From positions 65,620,685-65,684,684 of the forward strand of contig OW799236.1 in NCBI GenBank assembly GCA_941918925.1: 64,000 nt of DNA, read 5' to 3'. Each line of letters begins with the position of its first letter. Within the stretch, counting starts at the first letter, position 1. Origin of the DNA: Phyto melanocephala. Taxonomy: Eukaryota > Arthropoda > Insecta > Diptera > Rhinophoridae. Position numbers and translations under genes: made by a program. Under the pieces are notes generated by a model. That model had not been told where the DNA came from. It made no database searches and worked only from the letters and a program-made list of their open reading frames with translations. Positions 44,040 through 56,096 of the stretch are shown here, piece after piece.

Positions 44040-44840
44040 ATTTTTCGGACTGAAACTTTCCAATTTCTTCTTGAGCACTCTCCGAAAGTGTTTTATTGGG
44101 TTAAGGTCCGGTGACAGAAAGCTTTCCATAAGAGGTGCCTCGTTGACAGCAAATCAGTCCTTTGTCATTTTTGAGGAGTGCTTCGGGTCATTGTCCTGAA
44201 CAAACTTCCATCTTAAGGATATCACTTCCTTACTAAATGGAAGCATAATGTTTTGCAATATATTTACGTAGTCTAGGGCGCACAATTCGTCCTTAATACA
44301 ATATATTTGACCAACACCAGAAGAGGAGAAACATCCCCATAACATGATTAATTCACAGTCGCATTCAACGATCTTCATGGTGTATATTAGATCGTATGCC
44401 TTATTGTCTGGGCGCCTAACGTTTTTCCCATCGGATCCTCCATCTTTGTTTCATCTGACACTGCACGTTTGCTCAGTTTTTTTTCGTAATAAATGCTTAT
44501 GACCTAAACCTAGGCGTTTTTGCATATTTTTTTGTTCAAAAGAAGTCTTTTGCGTGCTTTCAACCCCTTGTTTCAAAATCACATTTCGCACTGTTCTGCT
44601 ACTCAACTGGTGCTTCCACCTCATTTTTTAGTTTCGTCAATGAAAAAATATTTTTTTCCCGAGTCGTATAAAACTTTTTTCCCTCCTATCGCTTGCACGC
44701 TTTCTGAGTTTGGTTTCCTTTCTAGGAACAAAGTTCAAAACAAATGCCACGTTAGGAATATAGATTATGAGAACACAGAGCGCGTCCTCAGCAATTTCCC
44801 GGCACTGCACAAGGAGATGACGTTTTCTAGAATGTAGTCT
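44040..44840 (-). pseudogene. Tc1-like transposase relic
   Basis: The minus strand gives KKTEQTCSVR and GKTLGAQTIRHTI-type decayed blocks. Then an open stretch, 44378-44154, reads CELIMLWGCFSSSGVGQIYC, ALDYVNILQNIMLPFSKEV and RWKFVQDNDPKHSSKMTKD. The frame shifts into SPDLNPIKHFRRVLKKKLES near 44100. These are the Tc1 core motifs, with the second Asp in QDNDPKH and SPDLNPIE before the last acid (Lys replaces Glu here). Stops and shifts disable it, and no terminal repeats were identified. Confidence 0.7.
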
Positions 44841-45067
44841 TATTACGCCAAAGGCATTTCAAATTATTTGCCTCGTCGTAAGCAAGCTATTGGCTGCAGA
44901 AAATTTCTTTGTGGTAGCGGCGCTTATGGACCTTTTTATTATTAGTACTATTAGTCAACTAGCACATACATACATATATATACATATGTATATACATTTA
45001 GTAATCCATTTTGTAAATACAACATTTATAATTATGGGAAGAGTTAATTTGCAAAATGTTTCACTTT
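44841..45067. repeat. Spacer with ACAT/ATAT tract
   Basis: A short spacer holding ACATACATACATATATATAC at 44965-44984. Confidence 0.5.
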
Positions 45068-45624
45068 CATACCCTTCACCTGTGGTGCACAAGGATTTCT
45101 AAAATATTCATTTCCGACCCTATATTTTTTGAAAGCTTGTGAATAGAGGAGTCGATTAAGCATGTCCGTCTGCCCGTGTGTTGGTTGAAATCAACTTTTA
45201 AATCGGTAAAGTTACAGGATTTTTTTTTAAATATATATTTCAATAATTTAGCTGCCACTACAAAATGGCGGACAATAAATTTGTATGTATATGGGTAAAA
45301 TCTGCTATTTTAAAATGTAACTTCTAGAACCTAGTAGAATACAGAAAATTAAAAAAAATGTAAAATCAAAGGTGGCGTCTAAAACAAAGTGGCGGAACAA
45401 ATTTATTTACCCCATCAATATGAGTATCAAATGAAAGGGATTGACTAGTTGAATACAGATAACTACATAAAAATTCAAAATCGAGGATGGCGTCGGAAAT
45501 AATAAAGAAAAATGGCGTATTACATGAAATATAGGTTAAGCCACGATGTGGGATCATACCTATGTACATGATGGTGAACGGTATTATTAGATTCGGAACG
45601 GCCGAATATAGCACTCTTACTTTC
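45068..45624 (+). mobile_element. Helentron copy E (short, variant middle)
   Basis: 5' end ATACCCTTCACCTGTGG (the return half of the hairpin is eroded) and 3' palindrome ATTCGGaacgGCCGAAT, then CTTACTTTC. The middle carries AAAATGGCGGAC/AAAGTGGCGG modules shared with copies D and J. It abuts copy F directly in the same orientation. Confidence 0.7.
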
Positions 45625-46266
45625 TATACCCTTCACCTGTGGTACACGGGTATATATAGCTTTGTCATTCTGTTTGTAATTTCTACAATTTTCATTTCCG
45701 ACCCCATAAAGTATATATTTTCTGAAAGCTTTTGAATAGAGGAGCTGATTAAGCCCTGACCGTCTGTCCTTGTGTCGGTTGAAATCAACTTTTAGAAGCA
45801 AATATATGTCCCTCAGATCTGCGTATGGTATCAATCTCTTGGAATCTCCGGAAATGAACCGCTATTGAAATTCAGCACAATCGCCCCATAACTTTTTGAG
45901 ATATGAGCAAAAAACCACGACCACCCTAATTACAACAACAACATACATACATATATACTGGTTAGAGTAAACGTAGCATCGAATCCCAGCTGAGCAAAAA
46001 AAAATTTTTTTTATTTTTTAAATTATTTATATTTTTATTATTTTTTATATATATTTTTTTTTTTTTAAATTTTTTAAATATATATTTTTTTGAGAAACAT
46101 ACATACGTAAACTTAATTTATAATTTCGCAATGGGATGTTTTTTTATATGTATGTTTTTATTTCATATGAGATGAATGGTGATGCAAACAATTGTTATTG
46201 CATGATTACACGTTGTGAAGGGTATATAAGATTCGGCACGGCCGAATATAGCACTGTTACTTGTTT
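45625..46266 (+). mobile_element. Helentron copy F
   Basis: Starts TATACCCTTCACCTG immediately after the end of copy E and ends GTGAAGGGTATA, ATTCGGCacgGCCGAAT, CTTGTTT. It has the same central module as A-C but lacks part of the A/T-run section. Non-coding. Confidence 0.8.
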
Positions 46267-47301
46267 CCTTTTAACATTTATTTCTGGAATTTTCATATTT
46301 TGTATATTTAATGGCGGTTTTTAAACATTTCGATGAAAATAATGTTTAGATATTTAGATCTTATAATACTTATTACCTTGTTATAGTCTAACATTATAAA
46401 TGAAATTTACCACATGTTTGCAGAGAATATATAATTAAAAATATTAACAATGTCACGGTATACATTTTTTAACTTAAAATAAAATATGTACAATTTTGTA
46501 GGCCTTACTGCTTTACATTTATCTTAATTAATTCTTTTAATTTTTGTTTAGTAAATAAAATTAGTTTGCCAAGAATAATTGCAATGACCTTAACACGTTA
46601 TAAATTCTTACATTTGTTTACAATTATTAATTATTTAAAAATTATATACTATGTATGACAATAGACGGTACCTGAAAAAGTTAAGACGTACACCTTCGAA
46701 TATAAAGTATTTTATATGTTAAACAACAAACAAATTTTATAGTTGTATGCTCTTATGAACGTACATATTTGTGCTGAAAAAGTATTGAGTAATCGAATAT
46801 CGAGTAGTTGTAATTTTTTGATACTCAATACTCTTTAAGCAGCTCCTTGATACTTCGAGAACTGTATTTTTAGAATTAATTGGAGAAAGAATTGATAAAT
46901 ATAATGATGCTTATTTATAAAAGTAAACTAATTTATAAGAAATTTTTTAAATCAAAATGCTTTTTACGACAAATTACCTTCATATTTTAAAGTTTTTTTT
47001 ATTTTATAAAAGAACTTAACAAACTTTTTAAAGTTTGCTTACCAAAATAATTAAAATATTTTTTAAACATTATCCAGTTCATAGTTTAACTTGTATTGTA
47101 ATTAATTATGCTATTATATATGTATTATAAATGTAGAATTTGTCAGCACAAATTTCTAAACCGTAAACACCAAAGTACACATGCTTGCAAAAAAAAAAAG
47201 AAGAAATTTTAAATGAGCTTTTCTCAAAGAAAATAAAATGGTCAACTTACCTAGAGTCAGTATATAATTTTTCTATCTTTTTCTTTCGATTTAAAAAAAA
47301 A
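46267..47301. other. No gene seen (kismet intron)
   Basis: AT-rich intron DNA without recognised repeats or ORFs. Confidence 0.4.
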
Positions 47302-49291
47302 AACAAGTAAGAGCCCACCACCAATTTTCCGTACTTTTATAGCTATGTGTTTTTTGTTTCGCAATTTTTTTCCCGGGATCCCGCAGAAAAACAAATAAAA
47401 AGTAAATTTTTTTTTAATTAATTAAAAATTCTTTATTAAAAAGCATAAAATTGTTTATAATGTAAAAGAAACACTTCAAAACTATAAAAATTATTAAAGA
47501 AACTTGAATTTAAAATATAAATTGAGTAAAAATATTTTTTATTGAAAAAAATATTATTCTCTAGATAAGAGATCAAATATGAGCACAAAAAACAAAAATA
47601 CAGGTACTTCAGCTATGAGATCAAAAACAAAATCATTAGAATTCAATTTCAAAAACATGTATGTATATACAATGTATAATTAAAAAATATCTCGTAATAA
47701 TTTTTAACGACTTAAAAAAAAATCTTTTAATATGCTCAAAGTCTATTTCTGATTTTATTAACAAATTATCCTGTTACAGAAAACACTCGTTCACTTTACA
47801 TCGATGTTGGACGAATAGTTAAAAGTACATTTAACAAATAAACAATATTTTGAGTTTTTTGACCACTTCCCTCAAAAAATTTTAACTCTTTCTTTATAGA
47901 AATTTTGAAGTATTGGTAACGGGGGCTGAGCTTTTTTTAATTTTTTAACACACTACCTCAAAAAGTATATCAAATTCTTTCAAAAAAAAACTTTGAAGAA
48001 AAAATTTTTATGAAAAAGAAATGTTACATCATAAATATCTGCTTTCGAATCGTAGCCACCTTTTTCATTTCCCGGGATCCCGAAAAATAATCGCGGGAAA
48101 TCGCGAAGATTAAATAACTCAAATTTCCGGGAAAGAACCCTATTTTATATAGAATAATCTCTTTATACTAAAATATGTATGTATCACTTTCTTTGTATAA
48201 CTTCGATATGCTAGTAAAATGTTTTCGTAAATTTGGTCTTTCAATGAAAGCGGGCGTTAAAGGAGGCGTGCCAATGTAGTCTCTGCTAATAAATAAAACT
48301 GAGATATTTTAATATAGTTCTTTATTCTTCCAAAAACTTTGTCCATAGAGAAATAATATGAATTTAAGATAAACCGTTAAAGTGGGCGTGTCACCTAAAT
48401 TTTTAATGACATTGACTAGAAGGATATATGTAGCAAATTTCATCATCATACCCCTAATTTTGTCATTTTTATGAGCTTTTAAATTTTATTAACAGTGGAT
48501 AACGTCAAAAGTGGGCGTTATAGTAGGCGTGTCGAAGTTCTTTCCGCTAATAAGTACAACTTAGATATTTTAATATAGTCCTTTATTATTCCAAAATCTT
48601 TATTCATTGAGAAATTATATGAATTTGAGATAAAACGTTATATGGTAGGTGGGCGTAAATTGGGCGTGTCACATTTACTTTCTGTCAAAACAAAGCATTT
48701 GACCAAAAAGCAATTCTTGCAAAATTTCAGAATCTTACATATAGTTTTGTCAGCTTTATTAGGTTTTAAATTTCAAATATACCGAAAAATACACTGTGCG
48801 GTATAAATTTTCGTACATTTTTATCTATAACTCCTTTCCTAATGCATAGATTTAAGCAATTTTCGAGGGAAAATATTGTTTTTTCTCCAGAAATATATAT
48901 TTGAAGTTTCATGACTCTACGTTAATGCGTTTGGACACAATTCCATTTTATTCGATGTTGGAAGAACACAGTTTTTTCGACCTACTCTTGCATTACGAGC
49001 TATAACTCTCTTCCTAATATTCCGATTTAGCCCATTTTCAATACCAAACAAACCTTGTGTATAAGAAAGAAATTTTAGCTCCCTAGCTTTTTCGGTGCGA
49101 CCTCTATCGTGCTTTCAACAGAGGGACAGATGGACGGACATAGCTAGATCGTCATAATATCAAACCCCGATTCAGAATATATGTACATATGTATATGTAT
49201 ACTTTATGGGGTCTAAAATGGCTATTTCAATGTGTTACAAACGGAATGACAAAATGAATATACCCCCACCACTTTCTTGGTGGCGGGTATA
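47302..49291 (-). mobile_element. Helentron subfamily 2, copy I, carrying a hAT relic
   Basis: The left end ACAAGTAAGAGCCCACCACC shows the 3' terminus with its palindrome deleted. The right end TATACCCCCACC...GGTGGCGGGTATA is the 5' hairpin. The interior matches copies G and H in inverse. About 800 bp of foreign sequence (about 47360-48155) interrupts it. Confidence 0.75.
47360..48155 (-). pseudogene. hAT relic inserted in Helentron I
   Basis: Minus-strand translation near 47700-47830 gives STSM-stop-SERVFSVTG-stop-FVNKIRNRL. This is the SSxxSERVFSxxGxxxxxxRNRL signature of the hAT C-terminal dimerisation region, with several stops. Edges carry TTTCCCGGGATCCCG (47368 and again 48067) and TTTCCGGGAAAGAACCCTA, plausible hAT ends, though they do not form a clean inverted pair. 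No target duplication is visible, and it may be partly deleted. Confidence 0.5.
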
Positions 49292-50279
49292 AAAACATAA
49301 ATAAAAACGAAAGAGGGTGTTACTCACAAACTCACAAATACTATTTGTGTTTTTCATTTTACAAATACATATATCCATACATACTATTATAAAACTATTT
49401 AATAACAAAACACATCATGGTTAATCTTTTACCGTTAAAAAAAGCCCCTGTGTATTTTCTATGTATAAACTAATAAGTATAGAGAAGTGAGTTTTAGTGG
49501 TACATATGTATGTATGTATACGAAAAATATTTGTCATAATACTTAAAATACATACTTACATAAATCCTTATTCTAACCCCTCAATATTCATTGAAAGAGT
49601 GTGCGACTCTACGATAGTTACCCATACACATACATACATACATATACATATGTATATGTATACATATGTATGTATAATAAACGTATAACTAAAAAATAAA
49701 TTAATTAATTGTAGTAAATTTTAAAAGAAACAGTAAAAAACAGTCTACAATTATAAGTTTTCAAAGATGCATACATATACACATATGTACATATGTATGT
49801 ACATACGAGTATTTCAATGTAAAATTATGAGAAAACAGACTTGTTAAATAATGTAATCGATTTCTAGAGAAGTGAATTTCGCAATACTTGTTTTTTCATC
49901 TCTATTTTTATTCTTTATTAAATTATATTTTTATTTTAAAAAATCACTTCAAAGAGTTAATATACAATATAAATTCATTATATTATTCATAATATATGTA
50001 ATTTAGTTTTACTTAATTAATAGCTGATTTAAATTCTTTTTATACAAAAACACTCACTTTAAAAAAATGTTTTCTTTTTCTAATTTGCTGAAATGTTGAA
50101 AAATCTTGTCGATAATTTTGTAAATAATTTCTTTAAAATCATTATCAATTTATTAAAAAAAGGAAAATTAACTGAACGTTTTCGTAATAAACTATTTATT
50201 GTTTTTCTTAAATAAGATGTTAAGTCAATACTTATTGATTTAGTCTGGCTCAAGTTAATTATTAATATTAATCTATCTA
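49292..50279. repeat. Spacer with TATG/ACAT microsatellites
   Basis: Mixed TATG/ACATA runs at 49503-49517, 49620-49675 and 49770-49806. No gene was found. A TCTATCTATCTATC tract at 50272-50285 leads into the Helitron-like repeat K1. Confidence 0.5.
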
Positions 50280-51019
50280 TCTATACCTATATATAAAAGT
50301 AAAACTCTGTGTGTGTGTTAGCTATAGACTCCGAAACTTTAAAACCGATCGGACTCAAACTTTGGCAAGTTGTTGTACACGTACCAGAGAGTGTTTATGG
50401 GTGAAAAAAAGTGGGCGGGGCCACGCCAATAAAAATTAGTTATCAGTTTTAGCTACTTGCACTTGACCGATTTTGCTGAAACTTTGCACACATATCGAGC
50501 TGTCATGACTAAATAATTTCGTGATAAAAAAAGTGGGCTGGGCCACGCCCCTAAAAAAGTTTTAATTTTGAGGTACTTGCACTGGACCGATTTTTCTGAA
50601 ACTTTGCACACATACTAAGCTGTCATAACCATATAATTTCGTGATTAGAAAAGTGGGCAGGGCCACGCCCATAAAAAAAGGTTATAATTATGAGGTTCTA
50701 GCACCAGACCGATTTTTCTGAAACTTTGCACACATCGAGCTGTCATGACTAAATAGTTTCGTGATTAGAAAAATGGGCAGTGCCACGCCCATAAAAAAAA
50801 AGGTATCATTTTGAGGTACTTGCACTGGACCGATTATTCTGAAACTTTGCACACATATTGATCTATTATGACTTTACAATTTCGTGATTAGAAAACTGGG
50901 CAATGCCACGCCCATAAAAAAATTATAATTTTTAGGTTTTTGCACTTGATATTCAATTAAAATTCAGAATGCATTTCGATTCATTAAGGGGCGTAGCAAC
51001 GCGCGCCGGGTTTGGCTAG
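50280..51019 (+). mobile_element. Canonical Helitron-like repeat K1
   Basis: Begins TCTATACCTATATATAAAAG with a CTCTGTGTGTGTG tract and AGACTCCGAAACTxTAAAAC, and ends in GGGGCGTAGCAACGCGCGCC...GGCTAG followed by T. TC...CTAG termini and a GC-rich block before the end are Helitron features, and such sequences are widespread non-autonomous repeats in insects. The interior consists of five units of about 120 bp, each with CCGATTTTTCTGAAACTTTG and a GGGC.GxGCCACGCCC dyad. Confidence 0.65.
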
Positions 51020-51475
51020 TATACCTATATAAGTGTGTGTGTGTGTGTGTGTTAGCTATAGACTCCGAAACTGTAAAACCGATCGGACTCAAACTTTGGC
51101 AAGTTGTTTTACACATTCCAGAGAGTGTTTATGGGTGAAAAAAATTGGGCGGGGCCACACCCATAAAAAATTAGTTATCATTTTTAGCTACTTGCACTAG
51201 ATCGATTTTTCTGAAACTTTGCACACATATTGAGCTGTCATTACTATATAATTTCGTGATTAGAAAAGTGGGCGGAGCCACGCCCATAAAAAATTATAAT
51301 TTTGAGGTACTTGAACTAGACCGATTTTTCTGAAACTTTGCACACATATTGGATGTCATGACTATACAGTTTCGTGATTAGAAAAGTGGGCAGTGCCACG
51401 CCCATTAAAAAAGTTATAATTCAGAATGCATTTTTATTCATTAAGGGCGTAACAACGCGCGCCGGGCTTGGCTAG
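51020..51475 (+). mobile_element. Canonical Helitron-like repeat K2, in tandem with K1
   Basis: Starts TATACCTATATAAGTGTGTG right after the CTAG of K1 and repeats the same 5' module, with only two and a part interior units. It ends GCGCGCCGGGCTTGGCTAG. Head-to-tail adjacency without spacer is typical of rolling-circle insertion. Confidence 0.65.
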
Positions 51476-53690
51476 TTTTATTAATAAAAAAAAAATTTCA
51501 TCATAAAAAATTAAAGTGGACTTTAGCTAGAAAAAAGAAAAACGTAAACGTTTAAAAAACTTATTTCAAAAATCAGGTTTTTTTTTTGTATTAACTTTTC
51601 AGCGAATGTAGAAAGTTTTTTTACAAGAACTATGTATATTGATAAATATATTATAAAAATCAAACTCCAGAACAATGAAACAATAATTACAAATAATAAT
51701 GTAACAAAAATATCAAAGAAACATCAATAACGACATTTTGAAGAAAACTTTGTTTGAACTTATCTTAAATGATTAATATTTGTTTAAATATAACGGCCCA
51801 TAAACATAGTATCCCGCTAAAATCGTTTTTTTTAACGACTTGTAAATAAAAATCTATTATTTTCAATCTTGCTATTGTAGACAAAAATAAAGTCAATTTT
51901 ACGTTAAATCAGCATTGGGGACTGGATCTTAGTTAAATTGAAATATACTTTTTAAGCGAGTTTTCTTCCTGAAATGTTGGAATTCCTCTTTAAAATATCA
52001 CTGATTTTATTGACCTTTTCTTTTGGACCTACTTTTAGTTCCCAAGAAATTTTTTATATGAGGGTAATTTTAAAGTTTTTCACAATAGTTGTTTTATTTG
52101 TTAAGGTTGAGATCAGTTTTTTTATAAAAATAATTTTATTCCATTCCAATATTTCGCTACCACATTGGGTAACTTCTTCAGGGAGAGTTTTAACAATTTA
52201 AAACAATATATTTATATATATTGTTATTTATATTTTATAGTAAATAAAACAACTATTAATATAAATAAAAATGATCGAAGACATTTACTTAATATTTAGT
52301 TTCAACCAAAGTTTTTTTTCGAACTTCCAATTCGCTTGGCATCACAATCAAGGCGAATTCATACAGGTGAAATTATCAGCCCAGCTGATTGTGAAACATT
52401 TTGTCAAAATTGGTTGAATTCGCTTTGATTTCATTGATTAATGCAGGGATAGTAAATGTGATTTTGGTTTCGGTATTAAACAATTAACTTGAGTGTACTT
52501 TTTTGACAATAAATGTGCTTAATTTATGTATATTTTTTGCTTTTGCGTCATTAATAATGTGTTTAAAAAATTTATATTCTGTTTCTAATCAAATTTTATT
52601 ATATTTAATATGTAAAAACAACTTTTCCATCCCTGATATACGAATTGGCCTTGACATAAAACATCCCATGAAAAGTTGCTTTGTTGTATCAATTCGCCGT
52701 TGCATATACCTTATGGATATGCCTTGAGCACAATAAAAGCTACCGCGAAAATTGAAAATTGATTTCAAAGCCTACTGAACAAAGTTTTTCAATTTAAGTA
52801 GTTTTTGGATGTCATTGACGATTTTTTCAGACGCAGTCTTTAACATAAAATCTGAAAAAAAAAATTTTTTTTCATTAATATACATATACTATGTATGTAC
52901 CTATACAACAATTTTATTATTTATGACCCAGCGCAAATTATTGCTTTTATAGAGGCATATACAAAATTGACAATAATAAAATAATCACAAATGTATACAT
53001 ATATGCATATGTATCTATATGTGTATGTATGTACATGTATTCAAAACTTACAACATAAAAAAGAAAAAAAATAAATATGTAAATATATGTATGTATGTAT
53101 GTATGTCCATATATTTATGTATTGTGTATTTGTAACTAAATATACAAATTTATCAGAATTTGTAATTAATATGTAAGAAGTATTTAAATTTTACTTAACA
53201 AATATGTCCAGAAAAACGTTCAACTTCCAGCAGGGGTTCAACTGGTGACGAAGTGATTAAATTTAGGTGAAAACACTAATGATTTTAACATTAGCGTGTC
53301 ATTGGAGATCATGTGTTTACAAGAAAACATTAATGAACTGCACTCCATTCTAATAAGTTCATGAAACTCATGCATATTTGATAAGAAGCGTCGGGTGTTT
53401 CATGATTTGAATTTGTTTGTTTACATGAATTGTTTAAGATATTTTTCAATCCTTTTTAAGCACATGTTGCAATGTTGTTTTAAGCACATCATTTATGACA
53501 AATTATTTCACATTCAGGAAGTCATTTAGAATTAATGCTTTTAAACAATTGATTAAGAAGTCTTAAAAATGTAATTCGCTTTGCACTACTTCTAATTTTT
53601 GTTTGCTGAATTCAATTTAAACGTGGAATTATAAACAGAAATATGTTTTAAAATAGTCGGTTACTCTTCTTTTGTTATCTAAAGCCTACA
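51476..53690. other. No gene seen (kismet intron)
   Basis: AT-rich. A small inverted pair lies at 52352-52430 (AATCAAGGCGAATTCATAC and, reverse complemented, AATCAAAGCGAATTCAACC), possibly a hairpin repeat. TATG runs lie at 53030-53105. ORFs at 51974 and 52503 are short and hydrophobic/AT-biased with no recognised motif. Confidence 0.4.
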
Positions 53691-53911
53691 TCCCACTACG
53701 TTCAGATTAATAGCATGTCTTGCATCTTGGCATTAGTTTGCCGGACCGAGAAATGACTGCATTATAAAACTTTCATTTATTATTGTTTTATCCATTAAAT
53801 ATTATTATAACTAATATTAACAATAAAAAATGGCAGTTTTAATAATGGTAAGCTATTTATCGGGCACAAAAAATCCTACCTTTAACTAACGGCAAGTTGT
53901 AATAATGGCCC
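53690..53911 (-). mobile_element. Partial MITE related to 16858-17258
   Basis: The right end, reverse complemented, reads TAAGGGCCATTATTACAACT then TGCCGTTAG, matching the terminal repeat of the MITE at 16858. The left boundary is not defined. Confidence 0.4.
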
Positions 53912-53992
53912 TTAGAGTAGTATAATTTAGTTAAAATGAATTGTGTGCTTCATATCATTTAAAAATGTACATACTAAAGAACATTGTAAATA

Positions 53993-54626
53993 CAGTAGAC
54001 TCGCGGCAACGTGAACTATTAAAAACCGAGCGTGTTCACGTTTATTATCTTTTAATTTTTAAATTTTAATTGCTGAACAAATTCTTTCGCTCAAAATAGC
54101 TAACGGGATATCCTCTTCACAGTCTTCTTCATCTCCTAAAGAGCTAAAAATGTTCGGCCAGCATTTTTCTATTGTTTTCTTTTCAAAACGTTGCCAAGTT
54201 GAATTTAAATAGCCAATAGCGTCCATTAATGGTTAAGCCATTTTTTAAAAATGGCAGCTGTCATCCATTACGATTTGGAGCAATTATAGTCCACAGAAGA
54301 TTCAAAATTTCTAAAAAAGCGAGGATTTTTTGCCTTTCTAAACACCAGAAGTTTAACTTTAAAATTTTGGTAGTTTTGTAACATTTTTCACGAAAAAGTT
54401 TAGATTATATCATACTTAATCAACAGGGCGCGCCAAACTAAACCTGAGAAATCATTTACGGGGATACCCCTTTTTATAAAAACAATTTAGATAACCGACA
54501 AATTTGTTCACGTTATAAGGCTTTCTTACTGTGTTCACGCTACAGAGTAGTCAGTGTAAAAAAAAATTATATTCATCTTATCCGGTGCTCACGTAAGACA
54601 GTGTTTTTTTTACCGCGAGTCTACTG
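53993..54626 (-). mobile_element. pogo/Tigger-like element 2, internally deleted
   Basis: TA-flanked ends CAGTAGACTCGCGGCAACGT and (reverse complement) CAGTAGACTCGCGGTAAAAA. The minus strand keeps two pieces of the transposase. A DDE stretch (KVKLLVFRKAKNPRFFRNFE then VDYNCSKS-stop-WMTAAIFKKW) near 54240-54365 parallels KLLVIGKAKNPRCFKNFN of element 1. A C-terminal piece (MDAIGYLNSTWQRFEKKTIE, KCWPNIFSSLGDEED) lies near 54065-54235. The HTH region is deleted. Confidence 0.75.
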
Positions 54627-54847
54627 TAATATCTTTTACGATGCAAAAATAAATAATAACGGCACATAAATTATTTCAAAACTCGATATACTTAAGTAAT
54701 ACTGTAAAATAACAAAGTATTTATGGTTTTGTTTATACTTACATACATACATATTTTGATTTTGATCAATGTAAATTTGTTAAATAAATAATTTAAAAAA
54801 AGTTGGATTTTTTTTTATATATTAATAGTGAAATAATTGTTCAATAT

Positions 54848-56096
54848 ACAGTACTGGTCAAAACATTTGGAACTGGGATTGTGTTTGTTATTTATTTTTT
54901 ATTTTTTTTTTTCAAATAAGACTAAGTTACTAAAATTTATTTTTTATAAATTCTTCATACATTGTTTTTTGTTAAAGAAACAAAAAAAAATTAATAGCGT
55001 TAAATTAAGACAACAACAAAATTAATAATAATGGATGTATACAAAATGCAGGGGTTCAAAATATTTGCAACTCTTTAAGTAATTAACAGAAAATACAATA
55101 AATGATTTTATTGCTCAGTATTTGGTAGTGTAGCCATTATTTGTTATAGCTTCTGAACACCTCTTAGGCATTGAGACAATGAGATTTTTAATATATATAA
55201 CAGTCGGAAATTTCATTCCACTGCTTCTCTAACTCGATGAAAAGTTCATCACTATTTCGGAATACTTTACTGCCAATATTTCGTTTTACAATCATTCACA
55301 TGTTCTCAATCGGGTTGATGAGATCGAGAGATAACATGGCCATAACATGGTATTAATTTTATTATCCTCCAGCCAAGCTTTTACAATCCCTGCCGTATGT
55401 TTTGAGTCGTTGTCGTGCTGGAAGGTCCATGATAATGGCATTTCCCATTCAGCATACGGAATCATAAAAGAACTCAAAAGATCAGTTTAAAAGTTCAGTT
55501 TTAGCTTCTCTAGGGGTCTACCACCTTCATGGGTTGTATAGATGTTGCCATTATAAACAAAGCGCGAAATCGTTGATTTTGGAACAGAGTTCTTTATAGA
55601 AATTTTTTTTTTTTTGAGAAAGTCCATTTCTAAAATTATTTAATACTTTTAATTTAAAATCAGAATTGAATTTGTTTCCTGCCATTTTTACAAAAATTAT
55701 TCTGACGATTTTAACGCTTTCAACAGTTAGTCATAACTATTAAAGAACAATAGTTATAGTAAATTTTTTTAAAAAATATAACGGCCTGAATCTCACATTA
55801 CTAAAAAGGATTGCAATTACCGTTATTTTCTAGCATTTGCTGGTATAAATTACTTCGTAAAGAGTACTGAGAGTTGCAAATGTTTTGAACACTTTCATGT
55901 TGAATACACCCAATATCATTAATTTTATTTTTGTTTTAATTTAATGTTATTAATTTTTTTTTATTTGTTTAACAAAAAACAATGTATGAAGAACTGATAA
56001 AAAATAAATTTTAGTAACTTAGTCTTATTTGAACAAAATAAATCAATGAAAATAACAAATTCAATCCCAGTTCCAAATGTTTTGACCAGTACTGTA
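54848..56096 (-). mobile_element. Tc1-like element with long IR/DR termini, internally deleted
   Basis: The outer ends CAGTACTGGTCAAAACATTT and GGAACTGGGATTG are inverted at 54848 and 56096. The inverted similarity runs inwards for about 220 bp and includes an inner, related motif (GTTCAAAAxATTTGCAACTC) at 55053-55075 and 55868-55890. Outer and inner motifs resemble each other, so this is the IR/DR arrangement. TA flanks the element. A deleted transposase lies between the arms. It ends about 310 bp before the kismet exon at 56408. Confidence 0.85.
55100..55694 (-). pseudogene. Tc1 transposase, internally deleted
   Basis: From the ATG near 55682, the minus strand reads MAGNKFNSDFKLKVLNNFRN then GLSQKKISIKNSVPKSTISR, the N-terminal HTH. 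It goes on through a GRPLEK linker and jumps to SSFMIPYAEWEMPLSWTFQH, DNDSKHTAGIVKAWLEDNKI and a decayed SPDLNPIE region. It finishes SMPKRCSEAITNNGYTTKY before the right-hand arm. The first catalytic Asp segment is deleted and the end is frameshifted, so it is non-functional. Confidence 0.75.
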
